A stretch of DNA of 64,000 nt, taken from assembly GCF_019219075.1 (NCBI RefSeq), contig NZ_JAHUWJ010000003.1, positions 62,001 to 126,000 on the forward strand, read 5' to 3'. The notes under the pieces were generated by a model. That model was not told where the DNA came from, did not search any database, and worked only from the letters and a program-made list of their open reading frames with translations. Every line of letters starts with the position of its first letter. Position 1 is the stretch's first letter. Of this stretch, positions 36,649-44,731 are shown in pieces. Position numbers and translations under genes: made by a program. Origin of the DNA: Chitinophaga sp. sic0106. GTDB taxonomy: Bacteria > Bacteroidota > Bacteroidia > Chitinophagales > Chitinophagaceae.

Positions 36649-37743
36649 CTAAGCTTTTGTGTTTTCGTATATCGTTTCCCAGGTATTGAGGATCATGGAC
36701 TTTTCGAAATTATCTTTTACGAAGTCGGCATTTTGCCTGCCCCATTTGGTTCTGCTGTCGTGATCCATTTTCATGAGCTGCGTCATGCCGGCGCCCAGGG
36801 CTACCGGATCACGGGGAGCTACAACTACTCCTCCGCCTGCACCTTCGAGGATGCTGCGGATACCGCCTACATCTGTACCTGTTACCGGCAGGCCGGCGGA
36901 CATCGCTTCGAGCAGCGCCATTGGCATGCCCTCGCTACGGGAGGAAATCACGTATCCGTCGTAGTCCGGAAGGACCTGAGAAATATTTTTTACCAACCCT
37001 AAAAAGCGCACGTGGCGATTGAGGCCTGCCAGCTCTACCTGTGCCTTTAGGTCATGCTTCAAATCACCATCTCCCGCAATATCAACGGTAAACTGCATGC
37101 CTGAGCGCAATAGCAGCTGTAAGGCATCGAACAGGTTGCGGTAGTCCTTTACTTCGATCAGGCGACCGATGGCAATCCACCGAAATACCGGATGAGCGGG
37201 CTTTTCAGCAGGCATCGCAAATCGATCTACGTCAATAGCGTTATAGATTACTGCTGAACGGCGTGCATCGATACTACCTTTCTCGTGCAGCAGTTCCAGT
37301 GCGGGCACGGACACGGCTGTATGATAATCGACCCAGCGGGAAGTCAGTTTATAAAACAGGTATGGACTGATCACGCGTTTGCGCGCATCGTAGTTACTAT
37401 GAGAAGTATTGATGACGCGGATAGCGGGGTAGCGCATTTTTACGAAGCGCCCGATCAGGTTAGCGTGATACAGGTGTGTATGGATAATATCCGGTTTCTC
37501 TTTTTTGATTACCTGTGTGAGCTTACGGAAGGCGGACAGGATGGACTTTGCGCCGTTGAGACCGAGGTCGTAGTGGCGCACACGCTTATCCAGCCTGCCC
37601 AGCAGGCCGAGATCGGTTTTGATGGTAAGCAGGGAGATTTCATAGCCTCTGTCGGCCAGTGCAGGAATAATTCCCAGCAGCTGACTTTCTGCCCCACCAA
37701 ATCCAAGGCTTGTAATCACGAATAAAATTTTACGGTTGTTCAT
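36649..37743 (-). CDS. glycosyltransferase family 4
   Basis: 364-residue GT4 enzyme. The ATG at 37743 gives MNNRKILFVITSLGFGGAES, the usual N-terminus with the GGAE nucleotide-sugar loop; the longer frame upstream would overlap the previous gene and has no family match. The C-terminal half has IAIGRLIEVKDYRNLFDAL and the SRSEGMPMALLEAMSAGLPV motif with the Glu pair. It probably adds a hexose or uronic-acid residue. It starts 4 bp after the preceding GT4 gene and ends 3 bp before the beta-helix gene, so it is tightly co-transcribed. Confidence 0.92.
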   Translation of the reverse strand: MNNRKILFVITSLGFGGAESQLLGIIPALADRGYEISLLTIKTDLGLLGRLDKRVRHYDLGLNGAKSILSAFRKLTQVIKKEKPDIIHTHLYHANLIGRFVKMRYPAIRVINTSHSNYDARKRVISPYLFYKLTSRWVDYHTAVSVPALELLHEKGSIDARRSAVIYNAIDVDRFAMPAEKPAHPVFRWIAIGRLIEVKDYRNLFDALQLLLRSGMQFTVDIAGDGDLKHDLKAQVELAGLNRHVRFLGLVKNISQVLPDYDGYVISSRSEGMPMALLEAMSAGLPVTGTDVGGIRSILEGAGGGVVVAPRDPVALGAGMTQLMKMDHDSRTKWGRQNADFVKDNFEKSMILNTWETIYENTKA

Positions 37744-37747
37744 CTGC

Positions 37748-38812
37748 TTAAACGGACATAAAAAATGATGAATAGTCAAAATTGCTGACCGCCAGTTTAG
37801 GAGCGGCCATATGCCGGGCATCGATGATGGCTGTTGCCAGCGCCTGTTCATCAGCTACCGGTACGGTAAACCCGTTGATACCGGGTGATATAATTCCTTT
37901 GAAATCCACGCAGTTGGTGGCTACCACCGGCGTTCCCAGTAGCAGCGCTTCCAGCACTACATTAGGAAATCCTTCTTTGCGGGAAGAGAGCACAAATAGA
38001 TCCGCTTCCCGGAAATAAGGATATGGATTGGATTTGAAACCATGGAACAATACATGGTCCTGCAGTTGGTTGTCGGCCACGAGTTTACGCAGCATATTAC
38101 CATATCCAGGTTCGGTATTTTCCCTGCCGAGGATGTGCAGTCTTGCATGGGGGATGGCCTCTAAAACGGCCGGCATGGCTTTAATCAGCACATCGAACCC
38201 CTTAGCTGAATACAGCGAGCCAGCCGCTACTATATTGAATCGCGTGTTATCGAAAACGTTAATCAGCTCCTTTCCCAGTGTTTCTACCTGTTTGGTGTTT
38301 ACCAGGTTAGGAATATGTCTTACTTTTTTTGCCGGTATGCGATAAAATGTTTCAGCCTCTTCTTTCATCTGCGCCGTTTGTGCGATCACGTGATGTGCAT
38401 GGCGGAGTACTCGACTGTTGAGGAAGCGTTCGAGCTTACCTTTGAAACCTGCGCCCAGCCGGTTGCTTGGCAGTGTAGGTAGTCGCACTACATTAACATA
38501 TTTACCACCTGTCAGTTTACGCATCAGGATGGTAATGATGCTGATATGGTTCAGTGTGGTGAACACTACATCTGGTTGCAGTTCTTTCAGCACTCTAAAT
38601 AAATCGCGCGTACCTGCGCTGGCGTTAGGTTTCTCCAGTTTGATCAGTTTCACCTGTTGGGTAATCAGGTCTATATAATCATAAGCCGGACAAATTACCA
38701 CCAGGTATATTTCCAGTTTGGACGCGTCGAGGGAGTTGATGATGTTCATCACTACTTTCTCGGCGCCGCCACCTTTCAGACTGGGTAATATGAATACTAT
38801 TTTCTTTTTCAT
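37748..38812 (-). CDS. glycosyltransferase family 4
   Basis: 354-residue GT4 enzyme. MKKKIVFILPSLKGGGAEKV starts the N-terminal domain. The C-terminal domain has AAGSLYSAKGFDVLIKAM and SSRKEGFPNVVLEALLLGTPVV with the catalytic Glu pair. ATG at 38812 is preferred over a TTG two codons upstream. It lies 18 bp after the polymerase gene and 4 bp before the next GT4. The ending is short (SSFFMSV) compared with some GT4s, but no frameshift is seen. Confidence 0.91.
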   Translation of the reverse strand: MKKKIVFILPSLKGGGAEKVVMNIINSLDASKLEIYLVVICPAYDYIDLITQQVKLIKLEKPNASAGTRDLFRVLKELQPDVVFTTLNHISIITILMRKLTGGKYVNVVRLPTLPSNRLGAGFKGKLERFLNSRVLRHAHHVIAQTAQMKEEAETFYRIPAKKVRHIPNLVNTKQVETLGKELINVFDNTRFNIVAAGSLYSAKGFDVLIKAMPAVLEAIPHARLHILGRENTEPGYGNMLRKLVADNQLQDHVLFHGFKSNPYPYFREADLFVLSSRKEGFPNVVLEALLLGTPVVATNCVDFKGIISPGINGFTVPVADEQALATAIIDARHMAAPKLAVSNFDYSSFFMSV

Positions 38813-38830
38813 CAACAAGAGGTTTAACGG

Positions 38831-40042
38831 TTAGTTAAGGCTCAGTGGAAAACGCTGCAGGCTTACCATGAGATCTTTCTCCTGTATTTCCTTTTCGGCG
38901 GTGATGATGATCACCAGCAACATCAGCATAATTCGTTTATCATAATAGGCTACGAGTCCTACATCCATCAGCATCAACACCAGCACAAATGCTGCCAGAA
39001 ACAATCCTGTACGATGTTTCCAGAGCTTATGCAATACGGAAAAGTGAATACTGTAGTAGATGATGGGACCGAGGAAGCCTACCCCAAAAAGCAGTTCTAT
39101 ATAATTATTGTGCGCGTAAAAATGATAGTAATATTTGAAGCTGGCAGCACCGTATCCTACGAGCGGACTGGCAGTAAACTGCTCCCACCCTTCGCGGATG
39201 AAGCGTACACGGTCTTCCGTGCTGCCTTCACTATCGCGGCCGCCGATCGTTAAGAATAAACGACCGATACGATCAAACGCCGGCGCTAACGTCTCACTCA
39301 AAAAATCTCCTTTCAGGAAAAAAGAGGCTACCATAACAGCGATGGCGGCAAAGGCGATGGTTTTAAATGATCCAAGCAGACTGCGGATATTAATCATCAG
39401 GTAGACGAATATCAGCAGCAGACTGAAGCCAATACCTTTGCGGGAGGCCGTGAGGAAAATGGTGTATAATGCCAGCAGGATGTTCACGATATGAATTCCC
39501 TTAGCCGCATTGGTTTTCAACTCATGGCGATGAAAAGCCAGCAGGCTGAGGAAGATGGAGAACATCAGCATGATGGACAGGTAATTTGGGTTGAGTTCTG
39601 TACCGATAAAGCGCATCATTTCTTCATCCTTATTCTCCAGGAATCTGAACACCGGAATACCTACCGCCAGCGAGTAGTTGACGAACGAATAGATCAGTAC
39701 CAGGGTAGTCATGGTGGAATACAGGTTATATCTCACCATAAAATAATAGAGTATAAAACTATTCGCTACCAGGATGAGCATAACGAGGGAGTGCTGCAAG
39801 GTAGCATCCGGATCGGGGGACCATATGGTAGAAAGCAATGCCAGCATGGCCAGCAGGAAAATCCTGTAGCCATGCACATTGGCACTGAAATTAAAGGTCC
39901 TCACATTATGGAGGTCCAGGAAGAAAGCGAAGTACATGAGTATGGTAATTCCCCATCCATAGATTACCAGCCATTCCTTGTTGAGGAACAGCAGGCTCAT
40001 AATGAACATGGTTACCAATATTTTTACCGGCAGTGGCTTCAT
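38831..40042 (-). CDS. O-antigen polymerase/ligase (Wzy-like)
   Basis: 403-residue membrane protein with about eleven hydrophobic segments that would polymerise lipid-linked repeat units in the periplasm. The Wzy_C features are a periplasmic loop after TASRKGIGFSLLLIFVYL, the long loop GRDSEGSTEDRVRFIREGWE (about 265-285) with conserved Arg residues, and YAHNNYIELLFGVGFLG (about 322-338), the signature of the family. The absence of other lipid-A-core-type genes favours polymerase over ligase. It shares a 4-bp overlap with the ATP-grasp gene before it. Confidence 0.9.
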   Translation of the reverse strand: MKPLPVKILVTMFIMSLLFLNKEWLVIYGWGITILMYFAFFLDLHNVRTFNFSANVHGYRIFLLAMLALLSTIWSPDPDATLQHSLVMLILVANSFILYYFMVRYNLYSTMTTLVLIYSFVNYSLAVGIPVFRFLENKDEEMMRFIGTELNPNYLSIMLMFSIFLSLLAFHRHELKTNAAKGIHIVNILLALYTIFLTASRKGIGFSLLLIFVYLMINIRSLLGSFKTIAFAAIAVMVASFFLKGDFLSETLAPAFDRIGRLFLTIGGRDSEGSTEDRVRFIREGWEQFTASPLVGYGAASFKYYYHFYAHNNYIELLFGVGFLGPIIYYSIHFSVLHKLWKHRTGLFLAAFVLVLMLMDVGLVAYYDKRIMLMLLVIIITAEKEIQEKDLMVSLQRFPLSLN

Positions 40043-41082
40043 GTGTACGCAGGTTTTTGTTTGGCAATCTGATCGAGCATACCGTCGATCATAAAATGCT
40101 GCGGCACAAAAGGACCTTCGTGCCAGTGCAGGTCAGCATCCCAGTAACCGGTGCATTTATCATACACGGTGATGGCAAAGCCATAGCTCATTTCTACGAT
40201 CAGCGGTTGCTGGTGCTGATCATATATAAAGTCGAGTGCCAGGCTTTGAGACTGCATTTTTTCTGCGAGGTCGAGGGTAATGCGTACACATCTTTCATCG
40301 AAGAGTTTACGCTCGTACCCGATGAGGCCGGAGCCGGAGGCGCGGAAATCGCCTTCCCGGTTGTAACGCCTGATGGCAAAGGCTTTCCCGTTGATAGCGA
40401 TGATACGTGTATCAAAGTTATTTTCCGGCATAAATTCCTGGAAGTAGACATAACCTTTTTCGCGGCCGTGCATTTTTTCGTACATGGTGGGGATAAAGAT
40501 TCTGCCGATTCCGCGGAACAGACCGAGAAAAGCAGCACCGTTTCTATCGCGCTTTAGCCGCCACACCGCATCAATGAAGCGATTAAAACGGTCACGGGCT
40601 GCAAATCCCCGGCCAAAAGCCTTACCTACCAGTTTCCTGGCAGCGGCTGCATCCTTTACCAGGCGCACGTTTGAAGCACCTGCGCCTCCCCTGAGTTTAA
40701 ACACCTTTGGGAAGGTGGTGGTATTGATCCAATCGAGTGCCTGCGTTTTGTCATAAAAAACAAAAGAAGGCACCATAGGGGCATTCAAGGCTTCCGCCAA
40801 ATATTTCTGACCAACTTTATCATCAAAGTGCCAAACGGTTTTACTATCCGGAAACACCAGTTTGCCGGCAGCTTCCAGCGAATAGGTCAGCTGGCGCGCA
40901 AAGCGTACCGCTTTATAATCGCCATGATGCCAGTGCCACAGCAGGGCGTCGCAGTCTTTCAGCTGTTCGATGATATCATTGCGGTAGCAGTCTACCAGCG
41001 TATATGGTATCGCATTATTGCGACAGTAATCGATCCATCTGTCACTGAAAGATCCCGGTGTATGATGAATGGCTAATTTCAT
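40039..41082 (-). CDS. ATP-grasp ligase-like protein in the polysaccharide locus
   Basis: 347-residue cytoplasmic protein with an ATP-grasp fold. An N-terminal pre-ATP-grasp domain (about 1-100, with DALLWHWHHGDYKA) is followed by VFKLRGGAGASNVRLV (about 128-143), the Lys- and Gly-rich ATP-binding segment, then a basic insert (GRGFAARDRFNRF), YFQEFMPENNFDTRII with the adenine-region residues, and a metal-binding end LALDFIYD ... LIVEMSYGFA. Such ligases join an amine to a carboxylate. It overlaps both neighbours (flippase before, polymerase after) by 4 bp, so it is built into the operon. A role in attaching an amino acid or similar group to the GalNAcA carboxylate or another residue of the repeat unit is inference. 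No known close named homologue comes to mind. Confidence 0.8.
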   Translation of the reverse strand: MKLAIHHTPGSFSDRWIDYCRNNAIPYTLVDCYRNDIIEQLKDCDALLWHWHHGDYKAVRFARQLTYSLEAAGKLVFPDSKTVWHFDDKVGQKYLAEALNAPMVPSFVFYDKTQALDWINTTTFPKVFKLRGGAGASNVRLVKDAAAARKLVGKAFGRGFAARDRFNRFIDAVWRLKRDRNGAAFLGLFRGIGRIFIPTMYEKMHGREKGYVYFQEFMPENNFDTRIIAINGKAFAIRRYNREGDFRASGSGLIGYERKLFDERCVRITLDLAEKMQSQSLALDFIYDQHQQPLIVEMSYGFAITVYDKCTGYWDADLHWHEGPFVPQHFMIDGMLDQIAKQKPAYT

Positions 41083-42368
41083 TTCTCTTCAGTTTTATAT
41101 TTCCACCACAGGCCGATGCCCATCATTCCTCTTGCCATGGCCAGGTTGATGGCCGCGCCTACACCTGAAAACAGCATGATCAGCGGGAAGGCCATCACAA
41201 AGCCGGTTATGGAAGCGTATAAGGTATTTTTCATTACCAGCTTATCCGCACGTTTTACGATAAAGTAATTGGTGCCGTAGCAGTAGTACATGGCCATGAA
41301 AAATACGCTGACAGCCATGATGCACAGTATCCAAACGGCGGCTGTGCCCTGGAGGTGAAATATTTTAGTAATAGGAATGGATAATACACAGATTCCTGCG
41401 CAGAGGGCTACACCAGCGGCCAGTATGAGTTTCTGGAATTTGCTGAAGGCGCCGCTCCTGCGGTTGAGGAATGGAAAAAATACTCTCGACAGAATGTTAA
41501 GCCCTGCATTGGCCGCTTCGATCAGGCTCTTGGCGGCACCGTACACCCCCACTGCTGAGGTACCCGTAAGTATCCCCAGCAGGAAGGTGGTAGAATTGTT
41601 GTAGAGATTAGGAAGAAATTGGTTGATAAAGATGCTGAAGTTGCTACGCAACACTTCCTTTATCCTGGCGAACCCGATAAAATTAAACCGCAACTGATAG
41701 CGCGTAAGCATCAGGTATTGTGCGTACAGGCCTGCGCCGATGTAGCCCAGCGCCTGGAACAGCGGATACCAGAAGAAGTCCTCGGGTTTGCGGATGAACA
41801 CGAAAATGCAGATCGTAAAGAAAATTTTTATGCAGGCAGAAAGGATGGTGATTACTTTCATTTCCTCTACTCCCTGGAAGAACCAGTCTGGAAATAAGGC
41901 ATATCCGGCCAGTGCGGGGAAGGTCAGCAGAAATACCAGTTTGTTTTCTGCAAACTGTGGCACCAGCAGTACCAGTGGTAAAAACAGCAGGAACGAAAAC
42001 AGCACGAGTATTGCCTTGGTAGATAGCACGCGGCTGTAAATCAGGCTGAGTGTACGTTTGCTGTGGCGGTGTACAGCCACATCCCTGGTGGCGGTGATAT
42101 TAAAGCTGAAATCTGCAAAGCCCTGGAAGTACATCAGCAAGGAGTTTGCCAGTACGATCACGCCATACTTTTCGGCGCCGAAGATGCGGAGCACGTATGG
42201 GAGTGTGATGAGGGGCAGGATCATGTTAAGCCCTTGCAATACCGAGAGTGCTCCGAAGTTGCGCAGGAGTGTTTTGTGTTCTCCGGACAACTTCTTAGGG
42301 GCATGACTGCGGTATTTCACGGCAGTGTCTGACCACTTGCGTCGTAGCTTTGATATGGTTAAGTTCAT
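41079..42368 (-). CDS. polysaccharide flippase (Wzx/MATE-like)
   Basis: 429-residue membrane protein with 12-14 hydrophobic segments of the MOP superfamily. It would flip undecaprenyl-linked repeat units across the inner membrane. KTLLRNFGALSVLQGLNMIL begins the first helix, PLITLPYVLRIFGAEKYGV follows, and FSFNITATRDVAVHR carries the conserved TM2-3 loop of Wzx proteins; GVYGAAKSLIEAANAGL is in the second half. ATG at 42368 is used, with a TTG five codons upstream. It overlaps the ATP-grasp gene by 4 bp. Confidence 0.94.
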   Translation of the reverse strand: MNLTISKLRRKWSDTAVKYRSHAPKKLSGEHKTLLRNFGALSVLQGLNMILPLITLPYVLRIFGAEKYGVIVLANSLLMYFQGFADFSFNITATRDVAVHRHSKRTLSLIYSRVLSTKAILVLFSFLLFLPLVLLVPQFAENKLVFLLTFPALAGYALFPDWFFQGVEEMKVITILSACIKIFFTICIFVFIRKPEDFFWYPLFQALGYIGAGLYAQYLMLTRYQLRFNFIGFARIKEVLRSNFSIFINQFLPNLYNNSTTFLLGILTGTSAVGVYGAAKSLIEAANAGLNILSRVFFPFLNRRSGAFSKFQKLILAAGVALCAGICVLSIPITKIFHLQGTAAVWILCIMAVSVFFMAMYYCYGTNYFIVKRADKLVMKNTLYASITGFVMAFPLIMLFSGVGAAINLAMARGMMGIGLWWKYKTEEK

Positions 42369-42402
42369 AAAAAGGTTCTCCAACCGCTACTGCGGTAAAA
42401 AA

Positions 42403-43401
42403 TTAGATTGCGCTGCGCTGCAGGTTAGCGGCATACCAACTCACGGCCAGTTTGAGGCCATCCTGCACTGAAAATTCGGGTGTATATCCTATCAGGTTAC
42501 TAGCTTTACCTATATTGGCCAGGCTGTGACGTACGTCGCCGGCACGCTCATCGCGGTACTGGGCCTGGAGGGTGATGCCTGTCATGGCGGTGATACCTTC
42601 CCACAGTTCATTGAGGGTGGTACGTTCACCGAAGGCGATGTTGATCACTTCATGTTTATCCAGTTCCGGCAGCAGCATGGCTTTTACGTTTGCCTGTACT
42701 GCATTCTCCACAAAGGTGAAGTCGCGGCTGGTTTCACCGTCGCCATTGATGAAAGGTGCTTCATTTTTCAGCGCCGATTCAATAAACAGCGGGATAACGG
42801 CAGCGTATGGTCCGCGCGGATTCTGGCGTGGCCCAAATACGTTGAAATACCGTAGTCCTATCGTGTGGAATTTATAAGTGCGGGAGAAAATATCTCCGTA
42901 TAATTCATTTACATATTTCGTGATTGCGTAGGGCGAGAGTGGCTTACCGATCTGGTCTTCCACTTTAGGCAGGCCCGGGTGATCGCCGTAGGTGCTGGAG
43001 CTGGCGGCGTACACCATTCTCTTCACACCAGCGTCTCTGGAGGCTACCAGCATATTGAGGTGACCGGTGATGTTGACATCATTGGAAGTAACCGGGTCGT
43101 TGATAGACCTTGGCACGGAGCCCAGTGCCGCCTGGTGGGATACATAGTCCATACCGGCCACGGCTTCGCGGCAGGTATCCAGATTACGGATATCTCCTTC
43201 CAGGAGTTCGAATGCCGGATTATCCAGGAAAGGACGCAGGTTATCCATGCTGCCGGTAGAAAAATTATCGAGCACGCGCACCTTGCCGGCACCGTATTTC
43301 AGCAGGTACTCCACCAGGTTGGAACCAATGAATCCTGCGCCACCGGTGATGAGGAAGGAGGCGTTATTGATTTGATCGTTATGATATTGTTTGTCGTACA
43401 T
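42403..43401 (-). CDS. UDP-N-acetylglucosamine 4-epimerase, WbpP/TviC-like
   Basis: 332-residue extended SDR epimerase. SFLITGGAGFIGSNLVEYLL contains the GxxGxxG NAD motif (20-26), GDIRN the adenine-ring Asp, ALGSVPRSINDP the segment typical of WbpP/TviC, AASSSTYGDHPGLPK the Ser, and YAITKYVNE the YxxxK pair (Tyr near 155). It probably converts UDP-GlcNAc and UDP-GalNAc, or the corresponding acids, at C4. It lies 25 bp after the WbpO-like dehydrogenase gene, the same pair as in the Vi and WbpOP pathways to UDP-GalNAcA. Confidence 0.93.
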   Translation of the reverse strand: MYDKQYHNDQINNASFLITGGAGFIGSNLVEYLLKYGAGKVRVLDNFSTGSMDNLRPFLDNPAFELLEGDIRNLDTCREAVAGMDYVSHQAALGSVPRSINDPVTSNDVNITGHLNMLVASRDAGVKRMVYAASSSTYGDHPGLPKVEDQIGKPLSPYAITKYVNELYGDIFSRTYKFHTIGLRYFNVFGPRQNPRGPYAAVIPLFIESALKNEAPFINGDGETSRDFTFVENAVQANVKAMLLPELDKHEVINIAFGERTTLNELWEGITAMTGITLQAQYRDERAGDVRHSLANIGKASNLIGYTPEFSVQDGLKLAVSWYAANLQRSAI

Positions 43402-43426
43402 TTTTTTGTTTTAAAGAGAAAAGAGA

Positions 43427-44713
43427 TTAAAGACGGGCGTCTGTCAGTTCTTTCGGCAGCACTCCCTTCACATCGTACACTACAGCACGGTTCTTACAGA
43501 GCTTATTAATATTTAACTCTTTAAATTCATTATGTGATACAGCCAGGATTACAGCGTCGTAGTCGCATACGGTGCTTAACTCCTGTGTGGATTTCCAGCC
43601 GTACTCATGTTCTACTTCCGCAGGGGTAGCCCATGGGTCGTATACGGTAATATTTGTACCAAAGTCCTGCAGTTCGTTGAGGATGTCTACCACTTTGGTG
43701 TTGCGTACATCCGGGCAGTTTTCCTTGAAGGTGATACCGAGAACGAGGATTTTAGCACCTTTTACCGGGATATCTTTTTTCACCATCAGTTTGATTACTT
43801 CCTGAGCAACGTAGGCGCCCATGCCATCGTTGAGGCGGCGGCCTGCGAGGATGATTTCAGGATGGTAGCCGGCTTCCTGTGCTTTTTGTGCCAGGTAGTA
43901 CGGATCTACACCGATACAGTGACCACCTACCAGTCCCGGACGGAATTTCAGGAAGTTCCATTTAGTGCCGGCGGCCTGCAATACTTCGTCGGTATCGATG
44001 CCGAGGCGGTTGAATATTTTCGCCAGTTCGTTTACGAAGGCGATGTTGATATCACGTTGTGCGTTTTCAATTACCTTGGCTGCTTCTGCTACTTTGATGG
44101 TGGTAGCCTTATGCGTGCCGGCAGTGATCACGGATTTATACAGCTGATCTACCTTTTCAGCTACCTCAGGGGTAGAGCCGGAAGTCACTTTCAGGATTTT
44201 AGATACGGTATGTTCTTTATCGCCCGGGTTGATACGTTCCGGAGAATAGCCGGCAAAGAAGTCTTTGTTGAAGGTGAGTCCTGAAACTCTTTCCAGTACA
44301 GGTACACATTCATCCTCTGTAACGCCTGGATATACGGTGGATTCGTACACCACGATATCTCCTTTTTTCAGCACCTTCCCTACTGTTTCACTTGCTTTGA
44401 AGAGCGGGGTGAGGTCGGGGCGATTGTTTTTATCCACTGGTGTAGGCACTGTGATGATGTAATAGTTGCACGGTGCGATACGATCCAGTTCATTGGTACA
44501 ATACAAACCGGTTGGCGTGGTACAGTCGGTGAGCACTTCTTTGAGTTGTTCAGAAGATACTTCCAGCGTATGATCATTTGCTGCCATGAGTTCAGCCACT
44601 CTGGCTGCGTTGATGTCAAAGCCGATCACCTTGAATTTTTTGGCAAATTCTACTGCCAGTGGTAATCCTACATAGCCCAGGCCAATTACTCCGATTTTAA
44701 TATCCTGATTCAT
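43427..44713 (-). CDS. UDP-N-acetyl-hexosamine 6-dehydrogenase, WbpO/TviB-like
   Basis: 428-residue NAD-dependent nucleotide-sugar dehydrogenase that oxidises the C6 hydroxyl to a carboxylate in two steps. [20 protein letters not shown] is the Rossmann motif (8-27), [20 protein letters not shown] and [17 protein letters not shown] the central motifs, and [19 protein letters not shown] the catalytic Cys (about C264). The SPERINPGD segment and [17 protein letters not shown] match the WbpO/TviB/WbpA branch that uses UDP-HexNAc rather than UDP-glucose. With the neighbouring epimerase this predicts UDP-GalNAcA. It lies 18 bp after the kinase gene. Confidence 0.93.
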   Translation of the reverse strand: MNQDIKIGVIGLGYVGLPLAVEFAKKFKVIGFDINAARVAELMAANDHTLEVSSEQLKEVLTDCTTPTGLYCTNELDRIAPCNYYIITVPTPVDKNNRPDLTPLFKASETVGKVLKKGDIVVYESTVYPGVTEDECVPVLERVSGLTFNKDFFAGYSPERINPGDKEHTVSKILKVTSGSTPEVAEKVDQLYKSVITAGTHKATTIKVAEAAKVIENAQRDINIAFVNELAKIFNRLGIDTDEVLQAAGTKWNFLKFRPGLVGGHCIGVDPYYLAQKAQEAGYHPEIILAGRRLNDGMGAYVAQEVIKLMVKKDIPVKGAKILVLGITFKENCPDVRNTKVVDILNELQDFGTNITVYDPWATPAEVEHEYGWKSTQELSTVCDYDAVILAVSHNEFKELNINKLCKNRAVVYDVKGVLPKELTDARL

Positions 44714-44731
44714 AGTGTTTTCAAAAATTTA

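Noticed and set aside
43607..44284. 225-codon open frame on the plus strand
   Set aside because: Antisense to the WbpO-like dehydrogenase gene, which has all its motifs intact.
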